From the NCBI GenBank assembly GCA_914767715.1, contig OU612070.1, positions 637,501 to 701,500 on the forward strand: a stretch of 64,000 nt of DNA, in the 5' to 3' direction. This document shows positions 24,471 through 36,600 of the stretch, one piece after another. Position 1 is the first letter of the stretch, and each line of letters opens with the position of its first letter. Origin of the DNA: Membranipora membranacea. Its lineage: Eukaryota > Bryozoa > Gymnolaemata > Cheilostomatida > Membraniporidae. The translations under genes were made by a program, and so were the position numbers. The notes below the pieces were generated by a model. The model saw only the letters and a program-made list of their open reading frames with translations. It ran no database searches and was not told the DNA's origin.

Positions 24471-25079
24471 GCAATTGGCCAATTGTACTGTCGAGGTCCA
24501 ATCAAACAGTTTTTGACAGTTTGAAAGCATGTAACATATGATTGTTATATATTAGGATAGTATCTACTCTTCTGAGTGACTTACTTTAAGCCCTGTTAGC
24601 TTAGCCAATGTGTTGACTCAGATTTGTGGGTGGGGAGATCCGACACACTGGCTATGTTAGCTGTGAGAGTCATACTTACAGATGAACTTTTTTAGACAGA
24701 CTTTATTAGTCATAGAAAATCAATAAGTAGAATACAGCAGAAAAATAAGGACTTGTTCATGATGGTCATGATGTGATTATGCTTTGTGAGATGAGACCTT
24801 GCTCTGTGGTCCAATATATAAATTATATTATATATATCAACTATATATCTAGCAATAAATTAAACAGCCTTTCATTAGCAGGCTGTGGGTCGTTTTTGTA
24901 AAATCTTTGCTCAACTCAAATTTTCTCATGATCAAAATATTGAAAAACAGATCAATTTAATTGGTATAAGATTCTGTCATTGTTCAACTAAATAGAGTGG
25001 TAATCTTCGGCCGTTCTATGCTCTAGCACCAGTTTTCCTGTCACTTTATACATGCACAGTACCAGTGGTAGACACAGTG
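24471..25079. other. Intergenic between convergent lectin and exchanger genes
   Basis: No exon seen. TTTATT at 24702-24707 (AATAAA on the minus strand) could serve the exchanger gene. A degenerate relative of the 28860-28924 inverted repeat (GCCAATGTGTTGACTCAGATT without a paired arm) lies at about 24605. Confidence 0.5.
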
Positions 25080-28000
25080 TTAGAATCCTGGTATGATGTC
25101 ATAAGCCTCAAGCGAACTCAAGGTCACATACATCACCCACAGCATGAACAGGTATAACGATGATAATACTTTGGCTTTTTTTGGTCCTCCTAATTCTCCA
25201 CCTCCTGAAAATAAAACAAGGAACGAGTATAATGTTAAATTTTTAGGTGTCAGGAAGAGCATCTGGCCCTAATTGCAACTGTACCACTAACGTGTCCTTT
25301 GGGTCATCCTATCAGTGAGGTTCAAAGTAAATTCCACAACTGAACCTGACAAAAAGGTCAGGTCATTGGCCAGTAGTAGTGACATATTTTAACTGACAGT
25401 CACAATTTGACGTAAAAACTTAAAAACCTAGAGTATTTATTTCTGCGACTCGATGGGCCGGGTTGACCGAAATTAATGGTCGCTGTCTGGGAAACAATGG
25501 CGGCATCTAATTCGATACCAGTGGGAATCCCAGGAAGTTGCATTGTGGGATATTCAATGAACATCTTTGGTACCTGAAAGAAATGAATCAATCAAAATCT
25601 TGGAACCCCATTATGCGTAGAGATTATTCGATAAGTTAAGTCAAATTTCAAATCTATTGAAGATAATTTGCAATAGAATTTGGATTTCGAAAAATTTTGA
25701 ATTCAGTTGAAATATTGTTGAGGGGGCTTGTAAGTAACACTTGAGCAATCATCGGAGAGATACTGCAACTTATAGTGAAGAGGGCACTCTACCCTTTATG
25801 AAATTTTGCTAAAAGTTGGGTTGTTGTTAAGTACATAATTATCAACAGATTTTAGCAGGTGAGTCAGGCATTTTATCAACGAATCCGTAAACTCAGTTTA
25901 GTTCTCCTTACTGTCATTGATACTACAGTTATCCCCACTTACCGATACGAGGTGATCGTCTAATCAGTAATAATATAATGGCTGTTATAGCGAAGCCTAT
26001 GTATAATGTTACACTGAAGGCCAGAGAACCAGGCTGTATAGTAAAAGGTTTCCCTCGCACAGCATTCACAATAGCTGCCACTGTCCAAGCAACTCCAATA
26101 CCTGCAAAAAGAATTAACAATTAATTACAGGCATTGTGGCTAAGAACTAGGTCATAATGGGATAAACAGGAATATATTGAGTTTAACCATTTTGCATGTA
26201 GACAGATGTGTACTGATTGTCTCTATTAAATGGTAAACCATTTAAGGTTTAAACATGTTTGCTCTAAGGAAGTAAAGTATTCACCAGAGGAAATGCTAGC
26301 CATTTTGTACAGGCTTGAAACAAGTAGTTGCTAGACAAAGCAAAAGCTGTTGCTAGTTAAATTGAAGCTAGCTAAAATTTATTACATCACTCTCAACCTT
26401 GCTTCCCTCTAGGGTGGTATGACGTTATAAATCATTGTATGTTTGTATTATACGGACACAACTTAATTGCTCACCTAAGAATACGTTGACTGCGTTGCTG
26501 CCAGTCACATTACCAATAGAACTGTCAGCATACTTGTCTCCGATGGCAGCTACTTTACTGGCGAATGTGTCTGCAAGATAAAGGGCCATTTATTCTGTTA
26601 AAACATTTTTTAAAAGGTCAAAGTTACGAGAGAAGTTTGTCTATTGACTATTGTCTATTTCCATCACTCAATTGTAAAACCTGCTAACTAAGACTTGGCT
26701 TTCCAATTTCCAGCACAAATAAAATGCAAATGTGATCCAAATACTAACTCGATAATAAAAAATATCATCATAATATTAATAATGAATTGTCACTCAGCCA
26801 ATAAACAATTTTCGGACTCACCTGGTACGCTTGTTCCTAAGGCTATGAATGATATGGGGACTCACCTGGAACGCTTGTTCCTAAGGCTACGAATGATATG
26901 GCATTTACAGAGTCTAATAGTTTAATTGTGCAGCCAAATGAGCTCGCTATGTCGGCTATAAGTCCTGTCAGGATTCCTATCCAGAATATGGATACAACAA
27001 AGCAATACCATCCCCCTCCGTAATCTGTTCAGAAAGAGAAAGTGAAACAAGTCTAATGTATGTGAATGAGTTTATTTCGGTAATATGTCAGGGGCACATT
27101 ACAATAAAGACACTTTCTGTAAATTGAGAAACATTCAGTTATTTAATACACGAATACTAAAATGTACAAAACTATCGAGAAATCTGTTCGTACGTGCCTT
27201 TGGCGTTCTATAAAAAGTACGATTAGTCTCATAGCAGCTGTGCATGACATGGGAAGGATCAGCAGTAAAATTTATAGCAGTTCTATGTACAGTATTCTCC
27301 AAATAAAAATCAATATCCAAGTCATAATGTCTCTGCTGAAATAGTTTAGTCAGCCTTACTTTCTGCTTATTAGTAGCTGAGTTAAACCACAGTTCCAGGT
27401 TGTATGTTAAAACAGGCTTAATAAGGCTTTGAATAAAATAGTCTTTCTGGTGTCTATCTGGTTTAAAATAATTAAACCTGGAAAAGGCATAAAAACGCTG
27501 CTTCAGCTTTCCATCGATATAGTTTGTGTTTGATAGCCATTTTAAATTGTCATCAAAATAAATACCTAAATATTTAAAAGAGTCCACACGCTCAATATCA
27601 TTATCATTAACAAAAATATAATCATATATTCCATAAGTTCTGCTAAAATTCACAACCATCTCTTTCGTCTTGCTGGCATTAATTAAAAGATTCACTGAGG
27701 CACATTGATCGACAAGAGTTTGGACAGCATTGAAAATGGGAAAAGAAGTATCCGGATCTTTAAAATTCAGCAAGCCAACATGAACCATATCATCGGCTTC
27801 CTTAAAAATCTTGATATCAAGATGGGTAGATTATAAAACGTCAGTGTAAATAGAAAATAAACCTGGGGATAGAATACAACCTTTGGACATCCTGTATTAC
27901 AGTTTAAAATATCAGATTTTTCGTCACCAATACGTACATATTGCTGCCTGTCTACTAAAAATGACATTATCACAGATCGAAGTTAGTGTGGCACATCAAA

Positions 28001-31000
28001 AGCTTTTAGATTATCTAGTAAAAATTTTGGCACAATAGTGTTGAAAGCGGATGTGATAACTACAAATAAAATTCTGGCATAAGTAGATGGGTTTTCCAAG
28101 TGCGACCTTCAAAAATAATCCAAACCTATACAGGCGTCTTTTGTGCCACCATTCTTCCTATAAGCAAACTGAAAGCTATCTAAATCCTGTAGTCGTTATT
28201 ATATTTAGGGTTTGGCTTTTTCAGTAGTGGAGAAATAGCTGATAATTTCCAGAGTTTGGGTAATATACCACTTGAAAGACAGATATTAAAAATTTTACAA
28301 AATACTGGTGACAGTTGATAATAGCATTGTTTCAAAACTTTAGACAAAATACCATCCGGTCCTCTTATATTATACCATTGGACAACAGCTTAGGAGAAGT
28401 GGGAATAACCTTATGCACTCTATTGTGTCACCAACTCATTGTCCAAATAATTCAATCATGATACCTTTCAATATGATATCACAATATAACATAATATCAT
28501 AACCAGGTGGGCTTTATTTATTCAATATTTCTGCTGGTCTGGTAACATTTTTTTTAAAAAGCTTGTGTTAAAAAGGAAATAAATACTATGGGAACTGCTA
28601 GATAGACTAACGGCTATAGTGACGGCTCTCCCTACTTTTCTGGCAAGTAGTTTTGGCCTTAACAGGAGTTGTTGCCCCTCATTGTGGGCCACACCAAGTC
28701 CATCAGTTATTTCATTGTACAACGAACCCCTCTCACCTTCAGCTAAATTGTTGCTGGAATCAGTTGGTTGTTATTATCCTAGAGTCATATCGATGGTCCA
28801 AATTTAGATTTTAAATTTATGCTCTTTTCATATGTTTTTTAAAAATTCATTTCTATCAACCAATGTGTTGGCTCTGATTGGTAGGGATGGGAAGAGACCT
28901 GACCAATCAGAGCCAACACATTGGCTACACATCAATAAACGATAACCATATAAGATGTTACCTGTGGGAGGGACTGTAGCAAATAGAAGTTTCCAGAAGA
29001 GCGATAGATAATGCATAACGTAGTCTGCACAGCTTGGTAAAGTTTGCTCTACTACTTCTCCCTCCTCTTTACCATCCTCCTCATCTCCTAAAAAAGTAAA
29101 ATCATAAAGGTAATGTCATACATGTATAGTGCATACAAAAAATGTTATTTTATTTTTGTTATGTGTAGCTGTCTTCTCTCTGTGTTCATCAAACATATTA
29201 TGATATATTATTATAATATAATATGTATCACATAAGTTATGATGTATAAGCATGATGCTTAAAAATATTGATGCTTCAGAGAGAAAAATAGTTGCATCTC
29301 TTGTGATCAGTTTTGTTGACCCATTTAATCAGTACCATTTCAATAATAATATCATAATTATTACAATAATGGAGTTGGTGTTTAATCACAGATGCCAATA
29401 TGGGGTAGCCCCAAATTGCTTTACCATCTAGTCATCCCGTAGATTACTTTTTCTCAACAACATACTTCCCTTAATTGTTTTCTGTGACACCATACACACA
29501 CACACAAAGGCAGAAACCCAGAATAAAGGAGAGACAATTCACCAGCACCACCACCAAGAGTTAGCTCAGAATGCAGTTTAAAGAGAAGATGATAGTTTAT
29601 CGAGCATTGCTATCGAAGTCAATAGTCAGGTAGCAAAGGCCTGGTAGACATTCCATCAGTGCTAAAAAAATGTGTAACAGCCTCACTCCAAGTCACCTTC
29701 GTTTGTTCCCTTTGGTGGCGGAGTAATAATGCAAAAGTCGGGTATTGAGGCATCAGCCCTTGATACACAGCTTTCTTAGTATTTTTACACCACCAAACAA
29801 CTACATGGTTAAGTCTCCCTGTAATTATTTTAGCTACACCAGCCCTCGAAGCAACTTACCTGAACTCCCATAAGTTTGTTCACATGCTAAACATCAATAC
29901 AGATAACTCTTTGAATCAATAATAATTCTAATTCTATTTTATTGTTATTTGTGGGAGGCCATTTCCTATACATAATAGCATATGGACTTAGGGAGTGGTG
30001 AATATATCGTAGTTATATATGATTTGTATCAGAATGCCTCAAGATAACTTCTGTTGGACTAGGATATGGTTTAATCAATTAACTATATTGCTAATTTTAC
30101 AGAAGTGATTTCGAAAAATTTCGCTAAATACTCTAATTTTTCCATGTCTAACAATAACTTTTTTCTAATTAGTAGCTCTGTGAAGATTTAGGTACTGAGC
30201 AATGGCCACTGAGGATGATAATGTGGTACATTTTTAAATGTCCTTTTAGTAAGCTATTAATGTTTGTAATTATTATCTTGGATTATTTACAAACTTGGAA
30301 CCCGTCATTCTTACCTGCTCCTACAGTGAGCGCTGCTCTAAATTGTTCAGCCCAAGAAGAAGTTCCAACTAAAGCTCCAGCATTATCATGTACCATCATC
30401 TCATCAACGGCTCTCTACAATGAAAGGGTACACACAACAAATTATGAAAAGTTAGTCATTCTCAGTGATGTGACGGATTGTAACACTCATGGTACCTCAT
30501 GTATCATGGTTTTACTTTGAGTAATGTGGAGTACAGGATTAAGTACTGTATAGATGAATAGGGACTGCAGACGTTGATACATATCTTCGTCACCAAGAAT
30601 CGAGCAGACCATGGTTTTCAGAGAAGTTAAAAGCAGTATATCATCCTTAACTTTTAGTGCGTTTTTGTTTAATTTCATTGCGAATGTTGTCAGCTCTAGT
30701 TGTTGACCTGTTAGTATCTGACCTTGAATTCGCTGCTCTCTGTGATGTTGACTTGTATTTTTGTGATGTCACCAAGTCTGGGTTTTCCCATCTCAGCCAC
30801 CCTCTCCTCCTCAGTCATATCGTTAGGATCTCGTCTAAACTGAGAGTTCTCATCTTCACCAACAGCACCTGATAGAATAAATCAGTAAGAAGACTCATCA
30901 TATAGGCCTTAAGGTGTTTGTGGGCCAAGGGCTCGAACTGTGAAATATTATACATTCCCATAGAGGAGTAAATTTTAGCTACAATTTAGCATTGCTAGTT

Positions 31001-33588
31001 TGGGGATGAATTAATATTAGCTAATTGGGCTTGATGAGGTGGGAGGTTATATCAAATCAAGAAGGTGGGTAAATATCGTAAATTTAGTTATTCCAAACCT
31101 GTGGAAAAAGGCGAGTTTCTTCTTCCTGCAAATAATGTACTAATTGCTTTTGCTTTAGCTAATGCTATTACATCATTGATCTAGTCCCCAGATCTTCAGA
31201 TTGTTATCAAAAAGTGTTGGAAACGTTAAACAACTAAATATGAGTCCAAGGTGTTTAGGTGTTCAGGTTATTCGGGCTGTAGTTTATACGGGTGCTCAGA
31301 GAAGCTCTGAAAAATTCATGTACTGATGCATCTCAAAACCTAGGCTCAACAAACAGATCAATCACATCGTTAAGTTTCTTAACAGTAAGGAGGTCCGGAC
31401 ATGCCGTGTTCCCTCCCTCTAGGGTAACAGAGTGCAAACCGATATATCATACTCATACATACCCCTGTCTGTCCTTATTTGGTGTGGCTCAAATATCTCT
31501 ATACCAAATATTACGTCCTTTTTGTATGTCTCACTGTCTGTTACCTCAACTGTTATGTATTTTCTACCACAGCAAACAGAAAATACAAGATGGCTGATCT
31601 AAAGTACACATCTACATTGAGAGTTGTCTCCTTCACTCTTATACCTTTTATCTTAAGCTGAGATTATATGGGAAGATGAATTGAGTCATTGGTTTCTAGT
31701 TTGATCAGCTATAAAGATCACATGGTAGAGTAAAGTACTTACTCAAACACATCATTTTCAAAAATCAGTTCGCCTTCTACGGCTTTATAGTCTTTTCCTT
31801 CCTTTGACGTTACGTCGTATGTTTTATATGGCACAGCTATGCAGCCTCTAGCACCAGATGACCTGTTTACTTTAATATGACAGTCTCCGACTGACTCATG
31901 GGTAATATGCAGCTCCTCTATAAACATAAATAAGACTAAGTCACATAGTACAGAGTCATGGGACGTTCTTAGTTTGACTGACCTAATTATGTTTACTTTT
32001 TACTACTTAAATGATCCAACATCTGAACAAGCAGTATCGATAGGACCAATAGGTAGAAAATATGGTGGATTTAGGTTTTTGTGATGCTATTTCAAGGGAG
32101 GTCAATGCAACTCATGATGGGCTATAGTTTTCATTGCATGTTCACATAATCACATATTGTTTTTAATCAGCTCATCGGAAGTTCCTGATTACTTGTACAG
32201 CCACTGCTTGTTAGCTCCACCCGCAACTATGAAGTAAATATAGGTTTCAGTTATAGGGCAGCTTTTCATTTTTGGGACTGAGTTTACTTTAGTGGGTGCA
32301 TTCTCACAGGGAGGCATGCTCGGTTATTTAGGACCAGAATATCTGACTGACTTATAGATTTTTTCCTTTTTTAATATTCTGAAATTTTCAGACTACATGG
32401 TCTCTTCAGGGCAGAATATAGAAAGATATTTATATGAACTCACCCTCGAAACTTAACACTCCAGCATGATCGTCATCTAATATCATTATAGTGGCTACAG
32501 CTGGCGTCCCAAGGACTACTTCATTCTCCAGGGTAGCAAGAAGTCTAGCACCTACAATAAAAAAAAAACAGAGTTTTCTAATCAATAATTAAAGCCAGCA
32601 TTGTGAGTGGCAGTGGCTAACTACAAGAAGTTACTCTTACACATATATTTAGAAGTTGTCTTCTGTAAGTGCACTAACAGACAACTCCCTACCAGACATT
32701 TAAAGTGCAACCAAGGTTTCAAACAACTTCTCATTGATGGCCATTAATTAATAGCAGATTGCACCTTCTGCATGGGGAAAAAGACAAAATATAATTCGGA
32801 TGATTATTCAGCCAGCATTCTTGTGAAACATTTCTTCCATCAGGCACTCAAACTCAGCTAAAAGAGAATACCACATAGCAGTTTCCTGTTCCTGTTATTA
32901 TTTAGCCTGTGCTCTATAATCATTACAGCAAAGTCTTGGAACCTCCCCTAAACTGAAATTTTACCCAGCTTAGAGTCAGCAACTACTTTGAGTTTTGCAT
33001 CGCGTAATGCACAAAGCTGATGCTGCCCAGCACATTATTTGCTACCCATTAATGCATTGCTGCGAAACCTTGGTTACCCTTTAATAATTATGTATGATGA
33101 CACCAGGGAGGGTGGAATATCCCACCCTCCCTGGTTAAACCCTCCATGGTTACACTGAAGAATACATAGCAGGATTTAGAGTTGCCATATGATTATGATC
33201 AGTTAAGTAAGTAATAAGTAAACCCACCTACCATATTGGTCTTTTGAGAACTTAAGATTTCCCAGTTTGACATAAAAATGTTCATCTTCCTCAAATATAT
33301 CATCATCCACGATAGTAATAGCTATCTGCTTTTCCTGTTCACCAGGTTCAAATTTGAGCGTACCTTAAATTACAGAGAAGACAGTATTATTAATCTCATA
33401 ATGATTGAGATGATTGCAGTGTTTGAATTTATTACCTCCCAACCTGTCGGTCCTGGTACTGTACAATCCCTACAATAATTGAAAATAGTACAATACAGGT
33501 TCGATTCCTAGCGCCTTGAATTATGTCTGATGAGGCATTGATGAGCCGTCATTCATACTAGCCAGGTCTTATCCGGTCTTATCAGGGG

Positions 33589-33635
<47 letters not shown>

Positions 33636-36600
33636 AGAGCACAACCCTACACACAGTATGGAGATTCTCCTCTTTAGCAAGGGCATATGGTAAATTCCCC
33701 AAGCAAGCCACTATAGGTTATGCGGCCCGTCACTTAAGTTTGAAACAAACAACTTAAAATAAAAAAAATAACTACACACCAATCAATTTACAATGTCACT
33801 CAGTATTGTGTTCTATTAAATGAATGTCAGAATCTTACAAATTTTGTGATTTATATCGTTTTAGTCATGCCTGCTGTTTTCCCCTACAGTTCTTAAACAG
33901 CCTTAGATGAGTGAGTATCAACTGAATAATGCTCATAAATAAATATCTCACAATGCATAGCAATATTTACCCTCTACATGATCGTAATCCGAACCGGCGT
34001 TGGCTGTACCTTCTTCTGTCTTGTAATCAACAAACACCGTATTATTTAGATTACCGCCCTCCCTTCGTACGGTGATATTAAAAGTACCAACATTCTCCAG
34101 TACTGTGTAGTGAGCTGGCTCGAAATGAATAGTGGTCACGTTGGACTCCTCTTGTATTGTGGCCTGTGCTAAAATGTGATAATATGTCATGTTGAGTTGT
34201 CAGTGTAAGCTTTCCAGAAAAACAATATGTCTGACCTTTCACCTGTACTTATTTTCTGACTGCCTGCAAACAAACATCTCTATATTTCTGGAGATATCGA
34301 GAGCTTAATGTAATGTATGAGGCGAAAATAAATATGCCACAATATCAGCGAGACTATAGTCGTGTATTTACCATTTTTAGATTGTTTCTCTAGTTTCTGT
34401 TTGATAATATTTCCACCTCCCCCTGTAAGCTTTCTTGTAGCCTGTATTCGGTAGAACGCCCGGCTCTTTGGTCCTCTGTTCATCACTTCTTCCTCTGCCA
34501 GGGCCTCCAGCTCAGTCATTGGCATGTTGGGGTGTTTGTGGCGAAGTTCTCTCAGGATGTTGATGTATTCACTGCGGTGCTGCTCAAACATTATCAACTC
34601 ATCATTGATATCCTGGCCATCACCCAATATCACATCCTTAAAAAAAGAAGATGTGATATCAATACGCTGATCATTGCATTGGGATTCAAAGACTATTGGC
34701 AAGGAGTTAACTCCTTGGTCACAGTGAGATCATTGTTTGAATGTGGTGGTAAAAATTATTAAGGGAAATACATTGCTATTCACTGCGCTGGGAATATAAA
34801 AAAAAATTCAACCAGCGGTTAATTGGCCTTACAAGACCTCAATAATACAAGGGATAGCCATGTATTAGGAAAAGGCATAGAATTCTTGTAAACTTGGTGT
34901 GTAGGGTTTGTGTAGGGTAGGTGTAGCATAGAAAAGCATGAATCAATGGTTATGTCATTCGGGTATTTCATTCAATCATAACATTATTTGTATCAGAGAA
35001 TACAAAAAATATTTTTGATCTTCTATCATAACTGATGTGCATCGGCCATTTGCTACATAAGTATTGTGAAAAATTTGCACAACTCTACGAACGGGCAATG
35101 GTGAATTTAATGCTGAAAAGCAGGGATGGAATATGTGATGATCCATCAGTTTATCAAGCAGACACTTGGTAATGCAGTGAGAGCACTTGACCAGTGTGAC
35201 CTCTATGTGTGAAGTACATGTGATTGACCTATCAATGGCCGTCTGACACAAGAGTTCAAATCTACACATGGTGCAGTAAAATATATGAATCGAAGGGTCG
35301 CATCAGCATTCAGCAATCATCCTAAAATGCTCAAGATCTCTAATCTAGAGGCCGACACAATGCCCATGAGAGCATAAACTGTTCCCTTTTACACTACTGT
35401 CACCACTTGACCAACACTACCGCAACCGCTCACGCAAACACCACAACCTAAACCACCACAAACCAAATCACCACAGCAAATATTAACCATTATATTAAAT
35501 ATCATTTATAAAGACTCCTTGCGAAACAAGGTTTAATTTTGGGGTAGCACTAATCTTATAAAGCCACATAGCAATATAAATACAAATAGTATTAATAAAT
35601 TGGGGGTTATCACTCCTCCACCAGGCCAGGTCAGTAAAAGGGTAAGCAAGATGGCCCGTGCATTCTTACATGATGTGTCGAAGATGATCCGCTCTCTGAT
35701 GTTGACGAACCATCATTTAATGGCTCAAGTTCAAAGCCTTCCTTTTATAAAAAATAGATGTTTAGACAACACAAACCTTGATATTGAACTAAAATATGCA
35801 GTAGTGTATTGAGAGTGTAAAATCATAACATTCCTGCTTAGAAAAAAAATCTAGTTGTGGACTCTCAGTAACCTCCACTCTACAACAAAATGTGAATTTT
35901 TTTAGAATTCCAATAATAAATTTTTTTGTAACTCAGTTGAAAGTTGAGCTGATAGTACTCACAGCTGGGGTGTGGTAGGGTTTCTTGTGATGAGCTGATT
36001 GTTCTATGTCTGTCTCTCCCTCGGCCTCCACCATCACTCCAGCGTGTCGGCTGGCTCTGTACATCCGCGCAACATGCTTCGGCATCAGGTACTTATCAGC
36101 TAAGTAAGCTGTCACCACAGTAATAGGAAACAACAACAGTGTGACAACTCCCTCCCATATCTGTAAATATAATAAGCGCATGAGTAGCAGCACGTCATTC
36201 TCATGTTCACAACGTGATGCACTAATAGCTGATAGGAGTCATTGAAAGTTCATGAACTGAATTTATGACTTAATGGAATGTTGTAGTTGATTTGAATATG
36301 GAAGGAATTAAAAAAGTAAGAAATAATAGAAGTGTTCAATTCCTTCATAATAGGAGACACTCAGATAGAGTATTTTAGTATGTTTGCTAAAACTCTGCTA
36401 TCATCAATCATCTAGCTCAACAACTGATCATCACTGATATATTGATAACATTAGATATCATTATCCCAGCTCCAATTGTTTTCAGCTGAATGGTGCTGAG
36501 ATAGGCAGAACTGGGACTGAAATAGTACAATATGGACCAGAGTATTACACCCCCTGGTGATAAAAACCTGCCAGTCCTTATCACAGAGCAGCTATCTACT

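Noticed and set aside
25400-25591. Minus-strand frame following a good acceptor (TTTCTTTCAG) within an exchanger intron
   Set aside because: It does not match any exchanger segment, and the adjoining exons join in phase without it.
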